From Tolypothrix campylonemoides VB511288 (GTDB lineage Bacteria; Cyanobacteriota; Cyanobacteriia; Cyanobacteriales; Nostocaceae), in contig JXCB02000027.1 in the NCBI GenBank assembly GCA_000828075.3, positions 234,959 to 298,958 of the forward strand: a stretch of 64,000 bases of DNA. The letters run 5' to 3'. Position numbers and translations under genes: made by a program. This document shows, piece by piece, positions 1 through 9,357 of this stretch (within the stretch, counting starts at the first letter, position 1; each line of letters starts with the position of its first letter). The notes beneath the pieces are model-generated. The model ran no database searches. It was not told the DNA's origin and saw only the letters and a list, made by a program, of their open reading frames with translations.

Positions 1-142
1 AGACCCCTATACAACCATAACTTAACAAAACTTAATAACTTTGACATTATGTCAAAGCTTTGGATTTCGCCTACGCTCGAATTAGAGACGCTTTTAGAAA
101 GGCGTTGTTAAAGTTTCATCGTAGCAAATTCAAACACTTTCC

Positions 143-2608
143 ATGCAAATTGTCTCCAAAACTAATCTTTCCCCAGAACGAGCCTTGACAACAGAGAAAA
201 TCACTTTGGATGTCGGGGGTATGAAGTGTGCTGGCTGTGTGAGAGCAGTAGAACGTCGGCTTACTGAGTATCCAGGAGTTAAGAGTGCCTGTGTGAACCT
301 GGCGACAGAGGTAGCAGTTGTAGAGTTGGAGGCTGGTGCGGTCGATGCGGATGCGCTGGCAAAGCAACTGACAGGAGCTGGGTTCCCAACTCAACCCCGG
401 AAACTAGGCGGGAAAGTAATAGGTGAGACAGAATCAATACAAGACCCAGCAGAACGACAGCGCCAGGAAATGCAGTCTGCAAAACGGCAATTGATCATTG
501 CTGCTGTGCTGCTGGTCCTGTCATTTATTGGTCATGTAGGTAACATTGGTGGTTACGTAATACCGATTTTGCATAACATCTGGTTTCACTGTGGATTGGC
601 AGCACTCGCGCTTCTCATCCCTGGTAGCCCAATTTTAGTGGATGGCTGGCGGGGTTTACGGCATAATGCACCCAACATGAACACTTTAGTGGGATTGGGA
701 ACACTGACAGCTTACATCGCTAGCTTGGTGGCTCTGCTGTTTCCTCAACTTGGGTGGGAGTGCTTCTTTGACGAGCCAGTCATGATGTTAGGCTTTATCC
801 TACTAGGACGGACACTGGAAAAACAAGCCAGAGGTCGCGCTGCTGCAGCATTTAAGGAATTGCTCGCCCTTCAGCCGATTGTGGCGCGATTGATTGCCAA
901 GCCTAAAACGGCGGAATCGGCTCCTGCGTTGTCTTCCAATAAAGGAATTGTAGAAATTCCCGCTGAGGTGGTGCGTGTTGGTGAATGGTTACAGGTTTTG
1001 CCAGGAGAGAAAATTCCAGTCGATGGTAAAGTCGTCGATGGGCAAACAACTGTAAATGAATCTATGCTCACTGGAGAAGCGGTGCCAGTGACAAAGCAAC
1101 CAGGAGATTTGGTGATAGCAGGTACACTCAATCAATCAGGGGCGATCGCCATTGAAGCAACCCGCACTGGAAGTGATACGACTTTGGCTCAAATTGTCGC
1201 CTTAGTAGAATCCGCACAAACCCGTAAAGCGCCAGTACAAAAATTAGCAGATACAGTCGCTGGGTACTTCACCTACGGTGTATTAACAGCCGCTTTATTA
1301 ACATTTGTTTTTTGGTACTTTTTCGGCACCCACATCTGGCATCACGCAATTATGTCGTATGCCATGCAAATTTCTCACCACTCCTTACTCAACACGCCTC
1401 ACAGCTCACACCCCACGATCTACACCCCGCTCCTTGTGAGTTTAAAGCTAGCAATTGCCGTAATGGTAGTCGCTTGCCCCTGTGCCTTAGGACTTGCTAC
1501 ACCAACAGCAATTTTAGTAGGAACAGCCATTGGCGCAGAACAGGGTTTGCTGATCAAAGGCGGCGACGTTTTAGAAAAAGTACACGAATTAAACACAGTC
1601 GTGTTTGATAAAACTGGTACTCTTACCACAGGTCGTCCCGTAGTTACAGATTGCCTATCAATTGACCGGCTGGATAATAATCCCCAATCGCTCATCGCCA
1701 ATTCCCAATCCCTAATACAACTTGCAGCAGCAGTAGAAATCGGCACGGTTCATCCTTTAGCAACGGCAATTCAGCAAGAAGCGCAACGCCACAACTTATC
1801 TATCCCAAATGCTGTGGACTTTCGTACCGAACCAGGACTTGGTGTTTCTGCTGTCGTAGAAGGCACTTTAGTGCTTTTAGGGAACTGTGACTGGTTGCAT
1901 TGGCACGGAATTTCTGTCAGTGAAACTGCACAAAAACAGGCACACAAGCTAGCAGCAGATGGGAAAACGGTAGTTTTCGTAGCAGTTGGAGACGCCGTAG
2001 CCGGACTGATTGCTGTTCAAGATACCTTAAGACCAGATGCTAAAGCAACCGTAGATAAGTTGCGTCAGATGGGTTTACGGGTGATGTTGCTAAGTGGAGA
2101 TACACAACAAGCAGTAAATGTGACAGCAAAACAACTAGGACTAGATACCAGTGATGTTTTGGCAGGCGTTCTCCCTGCAAAGAAGGCTGCTACTATCCAA
2201 GAATTACAAGCATCGGGAACAAAGGAAAGTACTGATCACTCTATTGTCGCTATGGTAGGAGATGGCATTAATGATGCTCCAGCCCTATCTCAAGCTGACA
2301 TAGGTATTGCTTTACACTCTAGTACTGATGTTGCAATGGAAACTGCGGAAATTGTTTTGATGCGGGATAACTTAACTGATGTTGTAAAATCCATACAACT
2401 TAGTCGTGCAACTTTGAGCAAAATCCGTCAAAATTTATTTTGGGCTTTTGCGTACAACACTCTTGGCATTCCTTTAGCAGCTGGTATTTTGTTGCCAAGT
2501 TTAGGTTTCGTCTTAAGCCCATCGGGTGCAGCTGCATTAATGGCTTTTAGCTCTGTTAGTGTCGTCACTAATTCCCTTTTATTACGACGTTTTGCTCATC
2601 GTTCCTAA
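143..2608 (+). CDS. ctaA: Copper-translocating P1B-type ATPase, CtaA-like
   Basis: An 821-residue heavy-metal P-type ATPase that moves Cu(I) across a membrane using ATP. In cyanobacteria CtaA imports copper at the plasma membrane for plastocyanin and cytochrome oxidase, while PacS works at the thylakoid. Seen: one N-terminal HMA domain with GMKCAGC at residues 26-32, transmembrane helices, a TGEAVP actuator motif, the CPC ion-binding motif near residue 445, the phosphorylation motif DKTGT with Asp about 489, and GDGIND near residue 706. The HMA wording GMKCAGCV is closer to CtaA than to PacS as I remember them, so the CtaA/PacS choice is tentative. A His-rich loop (residues about 395-425) sits just before the CPC helix. 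It starts at ATG 143. No chaperone gene is adjacent. Confidence 0.9.
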   Translation: MQIVSKTNLSPERALTTEKITLDVGGMKCAGCVRAVERRLTEYPGVKSACVNLATEVAVVELEAGAVDADALAKQLTGAGFPTQPRKLGGKVIGETESIQDPAERQRQEMQSAKRQLIIAAVLLVLSFIGHVGNIGGYVIPILHNIWFHCGLAALALLIPGSPILVDGWRGLRHNAPNMNTLVGLGTLTAYIASLVALLFPQLGWECFFDEPVMMLGFILLGRTLEKQARGRAAAAFKELLALQPIVARLIAKPKTAESAPALSSNKGIVEIPAEVVRVGEWLQVLPGEKIPVDGKVVDGQTTVNESMLTGEAVPVTKQPGDLVIAGTLNQSGAIAIEATRTGSDTTLAQIVALVESAQTRKAPVQKLADTVAGYFTYGVLTAALLTFVFWYFFGTHIWHHAIMSYAMQISHHSLLNTPHSSHPTIYTPLLVSLKLAIAVMVVACPCALGLATPTAILVGTAIGAEQGLLIKGGDVLEKVHELNTVVFDKTGTLTTGRPVVTDCLSIDRLDNNPQSLIANSQSLIQLAAAVEIGTVHPLATAIQQEAQRHNLSIPNAVDFRTEPGLGVSAVVEGTLVLLGNCDWLHWHGISVSETAQKQAHKLAADGKTVVFVAVGDAVAGLIAVQDTLRPDAKATVDKLRQMGLRVMLLSGDTQQAVNVTAKQLGLDTSDVLAGVLPAKKAATIQELQASGTKESTDHSIVAMVGDGINDAPALSQADIGIALHSSTDVAMETAEIVLMRDNLTDVVKSIQLSRATLSKIRQNLFWAFAYNTLGIPLAAGILLPSLGFVLSPSGAAALMAFSSVSVVTNSLLLRRFAHRS

Positions 2609-3221
2609 TTCCCTCGTTTCGAGGTATTATTTGTGAGCATAAATATTTGGTTTTGCCAATCTCACGTTAAACTAGGTCGGTAGTGAGCTGTTTCGATACC
2701 CACAAAACCTATTGAGACGGGTGCAATGCCCACAGTAGTTAAAAGAGTAGAACAACTGGTTCTACTCTTGTGAATAACTACTCCCTTCCTGCCAAAAGAA
2801 TACCGATTAAATGAACCACGTTCAAAGCAGCGTGTCCTGTGGATATAGACAGGTAGATGCGCAGCGTCTTTGTAAGCGCAAAGCGCACGCTCCGCCAACG
2901 CCTAACGTCTTCGTCGTGTCTCCTAACGGAGGAGCTAACGCGCTTCACGAAGTGGACATAGGAGATACCCATGCCTCTTTTAGAGGAGCTGAGCCCTTGC
3001 GGAGACGCTAACGCCCTTGGCGTGCCGTTGGGCGAAGGGTAGGCTAGGATACGTTCGGCGGAATCCGTCTCGTAAGTCCTGTGGACGCGCGCTCTCGGTG
3101 CGCAGCATCTCCGACAGGAGAACACAAGGAAGAAAGGAAGAAGATAAGTAATCTTACATTAGGAACGGAGTAAGCAATTTAAAAGCATATAAGATAACTA
3201 CCATAGACTTTTACTCAAAGA
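2609..3221. repeat. Intergenic stretch with palindromic interspersed repeats
   Basis: No convincing gene. Positions about 2855-3120 are a patchwork of GC-rich inverted motifs (GCGCAAAGCGC, GGAGACGCTAACG, CCTAACGGAGGAG) of the type scattered through Nostocales genomes. At 2743-2769 lies an 11-bp perfect hairpin (AAGAGTAGAAC, 5-base loop, GTTCTACTCTT). The hairpin and the 28 open codons before it could be the worn 3' end of an insertion sequence, but nothing proves this. Confidence 0.55.
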
Positions 3222-3731
3222 ATGGCAGCAAACAATACGAAACAAATCTTGATTAATCACAGTTCAACCGACGAATTTAACAACGATTTGTCAATGGCAG
3301 CAGAAACAAATGAAAGCCATCTACTGATAATAGAAGACGATCAAGGACGCAAAGAATTTATTCTTGATCGCCCCGTATATTCCATTGGTAGAGACGCCCG
3401 CTGCGATATCCGTTTAATCTCGCAGTTTGTCTCGCGCCGCCATGCCACACTCATTAGGCTACCGCGCGATGGTAAGAAGCATAGCTATTATTATCGGATT
3501 GTCGATGGTGATGCCAAAGGCAAACCGAGTTCCAATGGTCTAATGATTAATAACGGGCGGAAGATCCCCGCTCATGACCTGAAAAATGAGGACGAAATCG
3601 TTTTTGGTCCTCAAGTACGTGCTATTTATTACCTATTACGAGATAGTATGCGCACAGGAGGACAAACAGATTCCAGTGAGTATGATATTACACTAATAAA
3701 CCCCGGCATGACCGAGGAGCTGGAGGACTGA
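3222..3731 (+). CDS. FHA domain protein
   Basis: A 169-residue protein with one forkhead-associated domain (about residues 45-140), which binds phosphothreonine peptides. The FHA signature is visible: YSIGRDARCDIRL, then SRRHATL, then SSNGLMINN followed by a short strand and the EIVFGPQ stretch. The first 40 residues are polar and look disordered. There is no kinase or transmembrane segment, so it probably acts as a soluble adaptor in Ser/Thr kinase signalling. It stands alone, with a repeat-filled gap before it and an opposite-strand gene after it. The start is ATG 3222. The partner protein cannot be inferred from context. Confidence 0.88.
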   Translation: MAANNTKQILINHSSTDEFNNDLSMAAETNESHLLIIEDDQGRKEFILDRPVYSIGRDARCDIRLISQFVSRRHATLIRLPRDGKKHSYYYRIVDGDAKGKPSSNGLMINNGRKIPAHDLKNEDEIVFGPQVRAIYYLLRDSMRTGGQTDSSEYDITLINPGMTEELED

Positions 3732-3881
3732 AGGCATATTGATTGTGGAATATTCTACTGTCAGCTTGCAATTTTTAGGAGGGGCGTTTTGCTATAAGCT
3801 AGCCTTGTCATTGAGCTAGCCCAAGCAGACGCCTTTCTTTGCAGAATAGGCGGGAAAGCGTCAATAAGCGCTAATACCTAC

Positions 3882-4229
3882 TTACCCGGCGAGACTCTCA
3901 ATCAGATGCCAATGGCGGCAGTCTTCAATTGCCTGCTTAACGTATTCAAACATTTGCCGGCAGTGATTATCTCGCTGAAGTGCTAGTTCCTCGTTTTTAA
4001 TCACGATACTCATTCGGGTTTCTGTTTCAGTAGCTGTGCTTTTGTCAATCAATGCTTCCACCGTCACTAACTTTAAAAAGGATATATGACCAGGAATTTC
4101 ACGCGCCATAATGTAATCGGCTGTATAGTATTGAACATCCAAATTACAATCTTGCAGAAGTTCTACAAGTAACGGTTGAAGTTGGTCAAGAGGAACAGAA
4201 AGAATAAATGAACAGGTATAGCGAGCCAT
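3882..4229 (-). CDS. Conserved cyanobacterial hypothetical protein, 115 aa
   Basis: I do not recognise a named domain. The 115-residue product is soluble, begins MARYTCSFILSVPLDQLQPL and alternates predicted strands and helices. It resembles small SRPBCC-like or DUF1499-like folds in general character, but I see no diagnostic motif. Codon use and composition look normal for this genome. It is a single gene convergent with the FHA gene and divergent from the epimerase gene downstream on the other strand. Function unknown. Confidence 0.6.
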   Translation of the reverse strand: MARYTCSFILSVPLDQLQPLLVELLQDCNLDVQYYTADYIMAREIPGHISFLKLVTVEALIDKSTATETETRMSIVIKNEELALQRDNHCRQMFEYVKQAIEDCRHWHLIESLAG

Positions 4230-4389
4230 AATAGCCCCAAGCCTTGCGACACTCCGTCCATCCTATAATACCGAACCATCTAAAAGCCAAATCATTATAG
4301 ATTCATTAAAGAACCTGTGTTTTGAGTAAAGACAAAAGCAACACAAGACACGTAAGTACTTCACAATAGCGGTTTGGCGGAGGTTGATT

Positions 4390-5340
4390 ATGAAAGTAGC
4401 AATTGCTGGAGCAACAGGATTTGTAGGTAGTCGTTTGGTAGAACGACTACATCAAGAGGGTATAAGAGTGGTAGCGTTAACTCGTAACACCACTTATGCC
4501 CAAAAGGTTTTTCCATCTACGGCTTTTCCCAATGTGGAAATTGTTGCCTATACACCAACAGTATCGGGAGGTTGGCAAAGTGCCATCTCTGGTTGTGATG
4601 CTGTCGTTAATCTAGCAGGTGAATCTATTGCTGAAGGACGTTGGACACCTGAACGCAAGCAGGAAATTTTAAATAGCCGTAAACTGGCTACAAAAAACAT
4701 AGTAGACGCGATTGCGCAGAGCGCAGCGCCTTCGGCGATCGCCAATGCTGACCCCAAGCCTAGTGTGTTAGTGAACGCTTCGGCTATTGGCTACTACGGT
4801 ACAAGTGAAACGGCTACCTTTGATGAAACGAGTTCACCTGGTCACGATTTTCTTGCCCAAGTTTGCCAAGCCTGGGAAGCAGAAGCAACAAAGGTAACAG
4901 ATGCTGGCGTGCGACTGGTCATTGTGCGATTGGGTATTGTTTTGGGTAACGGTGGTGCTTTGGGTAAAATGATTACACCGTTCAAACTTTTCGCTGGTGG
5001 TCCCTTGGGTAGTGGTCAGCAATGGTTCTCATGGATTGAGTTAGATGATGTCGTTAACCTGATTTTTCTAGCTTTAACGAAACCGGAAATGCAAGGGGTA
5101 TATAACGCGACTGCCCCTCATCCTGTCCGGATGGCTCAATTGACCCAAACTATGGGAAAAGTCATGAATCGTCCTTCTTGGTTACCTGTTCCGGCATTTG
5201 CTCTCGAAGCCCTTTTAGGGGACGGGGCAATGGTCGTTCTGGAAGGTCAACAAGTCCTTCCCAAACGCACTTTAGAAAGTGGATTTCAGTACAAGTATCC
5301 CAATTTGGAACCAGCACTGGTAAAAATTCTCAAATCTTAG
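4390..5340 (+). CDS. TIGR01777-family NAD(P)-dependent epimerase (SulA/YfcH-like)
   Basis: A 316-residue extended short-chain dehydrogenase. Seen: an N-terminal Rossmann motif GATGFVGSRL, the conserved VNLAGESI stretch, NASAIGYYG around the active site, and the C-terminal DUF1731-like tail. The plant relative GC1/AtSulA and a Synechocystis homologue have been linked to chloroplast or cell division. The enzymatic substrate is unknown. I chose ATG 4390 because GGAGG at 4379-4383 lies 6 bases before it; the upstream TTG at 4384 is too close to that site. Residues near 108-118 (AQSAAPSAIANADP) look like a translated GC-rich repeat inserted in frame around 4708-4745. Confidence 0.88.
   Translation: MKVAIAGATGFVGSRLVERLHQEGIRVVALTRNTTYAQKVFPSTAFPNVEIVAYTPTVSGGWQSAISGCDAVVNLAGESIAEGRWTPERKQEILNSRKLATKNIVDAIAQSAAPSAIANADPKPSVLVNASAIGYYGTSETATFDETSSPGHDFLAQVCQAWEAEATKVTDAGVRLVIVRLGIVLGNGGALGKMITPFKLFAGGPLGSGQQWFSWIELDDVVNLIFLALTKPEMQGVYNATAPHPVRMAQLTQTMGKVMNRPSWLPVPAFALEALLGDGAMVVLEGQQVLPKRTLESGFQYKYPNLEPALVKILKS
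4708..4745. repeat. Short palindromic repeat inside the epimerase gene
   Basis: The stretch GCGCAGAGCGCAGCGCC followed by TTCGGCGATCGCC has the base composition and motifs of the intergenic palindromic repeats, including a HIP1 octamer, and stays in frame. It encodes an Ala/Ser-rich surface loop. Confidence 0.5.
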
Positions 5341-5376
5341 GGATTAGGGATTAGGGATTAGGGATTCGGGACTAGG
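5338..5376. repeat. STRR heptamer array (GGGATTA)
   Basis: Three to four tandem GGGATTA units directly after the epimerase stop codon, decaying into GGGACTAGGAACTAGGGAG. Heptamer STRRs of this kind are typical of filamentous cyanobacteria. Confidence 0.85.
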
Positions 5377-5975
5377 AACTAGGGAGTCAAGAGTCCCTGG
5401 TCTCCAGTACTCAGTCCCTACTAATAACAATTGTATTATGTTCGGTTAAGTAGTTATACTTCCCATATTTGTCGCACCCCACTCGCTGAGCCCCTTCGGG
5501 ACACGCTGCGCGTTGGCGTTCGCCTTGGCGTGGCGAAGCCTCAGCCTGCGCTTTGCGCTTACGCTCAAATTCAAAGTATGCCCTTTGGGCACGCTGCGCG
5601 AACAAAATTCAAAATTCAACTGGTCGCGCTTCGGAGTCCCCCACCATACGTACACGCGTTGGTGGGGGGACGCCAGAACCCTCGGTCGGGAGACCCTCCT
5701 TGGGTACTGGCGACTATATGCCGCGAGTAAATGTTTGGGTACTGGGGACGGTTGTTGGGGGAAATGCTCGCGACTTGAGGAGGGGCAATATTTCCCCGGA
5801 CATAATTTTTCGTTTGATAACCATTACCCCAATCCAAGGGTCCCCAATCCAAGCGTCCCCTTTACAAATAATTTTGAATTGATAATTTTGAATTTTGAAT
5901 TCTTTAAAGGGGTGGGGTGTTTGGGAATTTATAACTGCAGGCAGCAAACTTGATATAATCAACCGAGCCTGAATA
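5377..5975. other. Intergenic stretch, repeat-rich, no gene seen
   Basis: No supported gene. About 5480-5625 is a cluster of palindromic interspersed repeats (CTTCGGGACACGCTGCGCG, TTGGCGTGGCGAAGC, GCGCTTTGCGCTTACGC). About 5640-5850 contains degenerate tracts such as GGGTACTGGGGACGG. Several overlapping open frames on both strands follow the repeat composition and have no protein-like character. Confidence 0.6.
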
Positions 5976-6227
5976 TTACTCGTTGCCACTTTTAAGGAAT
6001 TTCTGAGAAACCCAATTAACAATGCCACTGATGATGGCACCAGCCATAAGAATGCCAATAGCCGGGTTAAATACAGGTTGCCAAAGTGCGTGCCACAAAT
6101 CTAAGCCCAATGGGATTCCTACTGCTTTACCAATAGCTGCAACCGCCAACCACCCAAAACCAAACAAAACTAGGAACACATCTGCCATTAAAACCAAGTT
6201 TAGCCAGCTTAAAAACTTATCTTTCAT
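5976..6227 (-). CDS. Small two-helix membrane protein, conserved in cyanobacteria
   Basis: An 83-residue protein with two hydrophobic segments (about residues 10-36 and 51-71), so probably an integral membrane protein with a short cytoplasmic tail. I know no family name or function. It begins at ATG 6227 and is preceded on the same strand by the TPR gene with a 76-base gap, so the two may share a transcript. Confidence 0.65.
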   Translation of the reverse strand: MKDKFLSWLNLVLMADVFLVLFGFGWLAVAAIGKAVGIPLGLDLWHALWQPVFNPAIGILMAGAIISGIVNWVSQKFLKSGNE

Positions 6228-6303
6228 AGTTATTAATTATCAGCCAATAGCTTTAGACTATTGACTGTAGATGTTTGACTATAGATGTGGGACTGTTTAG
6301 CAA

Positions 6304-6729
6304 TTATTCCTCGGGAAACAGCCAGTTTTTAACTTTTGCCAAACTTTGCCAGTCTGGTTTTCTGTTGAAACCGTCTTCAATGCTATTTTTCACTTCTTCT
6401 CGCCAGTCTGGGTTGACAAAAATCAACTGTTGTGCGAAATCAACGTGTTGTCGCAAACCTTTTTGACCTGTTTCCAGCATGGCAACAGCAAGGTTCACCC
6501 GTGCTTGAGGGTCTTGTGGATTGAGCTTTACTGCCTTTTGTGCAGCCTTATAAGCAAGGTTGGGTTTGTCATCTAGTAAATACAACCAGGCTAGACAAGT
6601 CCAAGCAGGACTACTTCTGGGAGCGCGATCGCACAGATCCTTAAACACAGGAATAAGAGTTGAAGCTTCTTCTCCGGCTTTATAACGTTCTAAACCTGTA
6701 TCAAACAGAGAGTCAACTGTATTAGTCAT
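6304..6729 (-). CDS. Tetratricopeptide repeat protein, 141 aa
   Basis: A small soluble protein with about two to three TPR units. The clearest reads SPAWTCLAWLYLLDDKPNLA then YKAAQKAVKLNPQDPQARVN, with the characteristic W/L/A/P spacing. TPR modules bind partner proteins; no catalytic domain is present. It lies downstream of the A-type Fe-S carrier gene on the same strand with 65 bases between them, a gap containing short CATGAGTCAT-type repeats. Co-transcription is possible but not shown. Confidence 0.8.
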   Translation of the reverse strand: MTNTVDSLFDTGLERYKAGEEASTLIPVFKDLCDRAPRSSPAWTCLAWLYLLDDKPNLAYKAAQKAVKLNPQDPQARVNLAVAMLETGQKGLRQHVDFAQQLIFVNPDWREEVKNSIEDGFNRKPDWQSLAKVKNWLFPEE

Positions 6730-6794
6730 AAATCATGAGTCATGAGTCATTAGTCATTTGTCCTTCATTAAATGACAAAGGACAAATGACTATA

Positions 6795-7154
6795 TTACAC
6801 ACCAAACGACTTACCGCAACCGCAGGTTTGGCTGGCGTTAGGGTTAGTGAATTGGAAACCACCGCCAATCATAGAGTTGCTATAATCTAGCATTAAACCA
6901 TACAGATATAATAAACTTTTGCGATCGCAGACAATTTTGAAGCCATCATAATCAAAAACTTCATCTTGAGCAGTAACCTTGCTGGGATCTTCAAAATCCA
7001 TCAAGTAAGACATTCCGGAACAGCCACCTTGACGCACTCCAACCCGTAAGCATAGGTCTTTGCCGCCTTGCTGATCTTGCAAGAATTTCACCTGACGCAA
7101 TGCGGCTTCGCTCAATTGAATTCCCCGTTGTTGAGACTGAGTTGCTTGTGTCAT
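6795..7154 (-). CDS. A-type iron-sulfur cluster carrier (IscA/SufA family)
   Basis: A 119-residue HesB/IscA-family protein that carries Fe-S clusters to apoproteins, or holds iron for cluster assembly. The three ligand cysteines are present: Cys45 in GGCSGMSY and Cys111/Cys113 in the C-terminal TCGCGKSF. Length and the motif [12 protein letters not shown] match the cyanobacterial and chloroplast SufA group, but I cannot separate SufA from IscA by eye, so no symbol is given. No other suf or isc gene lies nearby. The start is ATG 7154. Confidence 0.93.
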   Translation of the reverse strand: MTQATQSQQRGIQLSEAALRQVKFLQDQQGGKDLCLRVGVRQGGCSGMSYLMDFEDPSKVTAQDEVFDYDGFKIVCDRKSLLYLYGLMLDYSNSMIGGGFQFTNPNASQTCGCGKSFGV

Positions 7155-7602
7155 CTGCTGTTTTTACTCCTTATACCGTTGCACAAAAATCCTGATACAA
7201 TTGACTGCCCTTGTCTTTCCTGCTCAAGAACTGCTTGCCCATATATATCAACCTTAAAGTCAAATGGTATCAGTTGGTGTGAGCATGGCTCTGTGGGGGC
7301 AAGCACTCTAGTTTCAACACCAAGCTTACCGCTTGGTGGCTGTAAAGGTTTTTGTATCCATTCTAGCGACATTAATGCCGTAGGAATGCAAATTGTAAAC
7401 ACTGCGTCAAAAGCACACAAAGATTTTTATTCTAGAATTGAGAGATTCAATGTATTTAGAGATTCGATATTTTGAAGTTCAAGCCTTGTGGTAGCCACCA
7501 GCAGCAACCACTGTTCACAAACAGCCAGAGAGTTTTGATCCGAGGCGTAAGCCCAAGTTGAAAGTTTAATTCTATATAGCTTGTTTTGATTAACTTACCT
7601 CT
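7155..7602. other. Intergenic stretch, no gene seen
   Basis: 448 bases between divergently transcribed genes (Fe-S carrier leftward, DUF6930 protein rightward). It should contain both promoters, but I see no unambiguous -35/-10 pair. A minus-strand open frame of 89 codons (7151-7420) lacks protein-like features. Confidence 0.5.
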
Positions 7603-9258
7603 ATGACAAGTTTTAATCGCTCTACCAGTCGTCGGCTGAAGAAATTAACCCAAATTCCTTCTGTATGGGAGGGCGATCGCCGTCCATTGTCGTCATCACA
7701 AACTCACAACTCAGACTTAGAGGCAAAGGGCGAATGCATTCTTTGGGTAGATGGCTCACAAGGCATTGTCCGGGGTATGGACGTAGTCCCAGCAGAAACT
7801 GGTCCAGAAGCAATTGTTCGTACGCTCATGCGAGCAATGGAGCATCCTCACAGTCCAGCAAAACCTGCTCGCCCTCAAAGAATTGTAGTCAAAGACCGCG
7901 AAATCCAATTTTACCTGCGCGGAGTCCTACAGGATTTGGACATTGCGATTGACTATGTACCAGAACTGCCTTTGATTGATGAACTGTTTCGTGGGTTTAC
8001 CGACATTTTGGATAGCCAAGTTCCTGATTTGCCCCCACAGTATGCACAAGCGCTGCGAGAAAAAGCATTTGCAATTTGGCAAGCAGCGCCTTGGGAATTA
8101 TTAGAAGAACAGCAAATCTTGTCCATAGAAATTAATAAATGGGATGTTGGTACACTCTACGCCTCAGTTATGGGAATGCTGGGGATGGAGTATGGCATTT
8201 TGTTGTATCGTTCAGAAGAGTCATTGAAGCGGTTTCGCGCCACAGTTTTAACACAAGACGAATCGCAAGGGCATTTAGAAGAAGCTTTCCTTAAACAAGA
8301 TTGCCTGTTTCTGACGTTTGAGAGTGCTGACGACATTGACGAAGATGATGACGATGATGATGAATTCGGCGATTTAGCGGATTTGCCGTTATCGGAAATA
8401 GAACCCACCTTCGGTAACATCCATCCTTTAGAAGGACTGCGGTCTGTTTTATATGACGAAGAAGCACTTGTAGTCTTGGTGGCATTAGAAAGCCTAAATC
8501 GCTTTATCCGCGATCACCGCAGTCAGCTTAGTGATGACACCTTCCCTACCCTCAGTCGTCGCTATCGCATTCCGTTACCCGAGTCATCGAATGAACCAAC
8601 AAAATCACTGCCTGTAACTGTCTGTTCCATGCCGGAGTTAGCCGCCGAGTTAGAGGAAATAGGAGGTTTTGACATCGAGGATGATGACATGGAGTCAGAA
8701 TCGACACCAATGTTCCAGTCATTACGAGATGATTTGATACCAGAAGACTCATTCCTCAGCTTAGGAGTCGTGTCATGGGAGATGTTGGAGTACTTGCATC
8801 AAGGTGCAAAGTATCACAAAACTGGAGAAATCACACAAGCAGGGGATGGTTTGCCCGTGATTTTAATTCAAACTTCCCGTCCTAAAGCAAAAACTGTGAT
8901 TTCAAATATCGAAGAAGCTGGAGGACTCAAAGCAATTTGTTTTAATCCAGGTGCTGATCCTTTTGATGGCAAGGGCTACGACTTAGGTTTGTTACAAACT
9001 GAAAATGGGGAATTGTTCTTGTTTGGTGAGTTTGAAGATGACGATCCAATACACGTAGAAGCCCGCAAAAAATGGAACCAACGGTGTAAAAATACCAAAG
9101 GATACTGTGGCTTGATCATTGCCAAAGGATTGACAGGGGCTTCTCGTGGTAATCCCCAGCTACGAGATATGATGGCTTTGTTTGAAGCGCGGTTCCTTTC
9201 TCCCAACGATTTAGGCATTGGCACTCTCCAACTTATGCCCCAACTCCAATTTGAATAA
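7603..9258 (+). CDS. DUF6930-type conserved cyanobacterial protein
   Basis: A 551-residue soluble protein that I recognise as the cyanobacterial DUF6930 family. Conserved-looking stretches are WVDGSQGIVRGMDVVPAETG, PQRIVVKDREIQFYLRG and VPELPLIDELF in the first 130 residues. A strongly acidic tract (DDIDEDDDDDDEFGDLADL, about residues 243-261) and a second acidic loop near residue 360 divide the protein into an N-terminal and a C-terminal half. There is no signal peptide or membrane helix. Function is unknown. It is transcribed alone and is followed by a strong hairpin at 9329-9357. Confidence 0.85.
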   Translation: MTSFNRSTSRRLKKLTQIPSVWEGDRRPLSSSQTHNSDLEAKGECILWVDGSQGIVRGMDVVPAETGPEAIVRTLMRAMEHPHSPAKPARPQRIVVKDREIQFYLRGVLQDLDIAIDYVPELPLIDELFRGFTDILDSQVPDLPPQYAQALREKAFAIWQAAPWELLEEQQILSIEINKWDVGTLYASVMGMLGMEYGILLYRSEESLKRFRATVLTQDESQGHLEEAFLKQDCLFLTFESADDIDEDDDDDDEFGDLADLPLSEIEPTFGNIHPLEGLRSVLYDEEALVVLVALESLNRFIRDHRSQLSDDTFPTLSRRYRIPLPESSNEPTKSLPVTVCSMPELAAELEEIGGFDIEDDDMESESTPMFQSLRDDLIPEDSFLSLGVVSWEMLEYLHQGAKYHKTGEITQAGDGLPVILIQTSRPKAKTVISNIEEAGGLKAICFNPGADPFDGKGYDLGLLQTENGELFLFGEFEDDDPIHVEARKKWNQRCKNTKGYCGLIIAKGLTGASRGNPQLRDMMALFEARFLSPNDLGIGTLQLMPQLQFE

Positions 9259-9328
9259 GCGTTTAAGCAAAAGCACAGACAATGATGAGACGATGATGGT
9301 CGTTCTCTTTTAAATTCAATATATCTTT

Positions 9329-9357
9329 TTTGGACTGGGCATTTCGCCCAGTCCAAA
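9329..9357 (+). terminator. Hairpin terminator after the DUF6930 gene
   Basis: Perfect 12-bp inverted repeat TTTGGACTGGGC / GCCCAGTCCAAA with loop ATTTC, 70 bases after the stop codon. A T-run precedes the left arm and TTT follows the right arm, so it could end transcription in either direction. Confidence 0.75.

Noticed and set aside
2778-3125. 115-codon minus-strand frame across the repeat cluster
   Set aside because: Most of it is translated palindromic repeat. Its last 27 residues look protein-like, but there is nothing to place them in a family.
7151-7420. 89-codon minus-strand open frame upstream of the Fe-S carrier gene
   Set aside because: No domain, no ribosome-binding site and composition like the surrounding non-coding DNA; it overlaps the likely promoter region.
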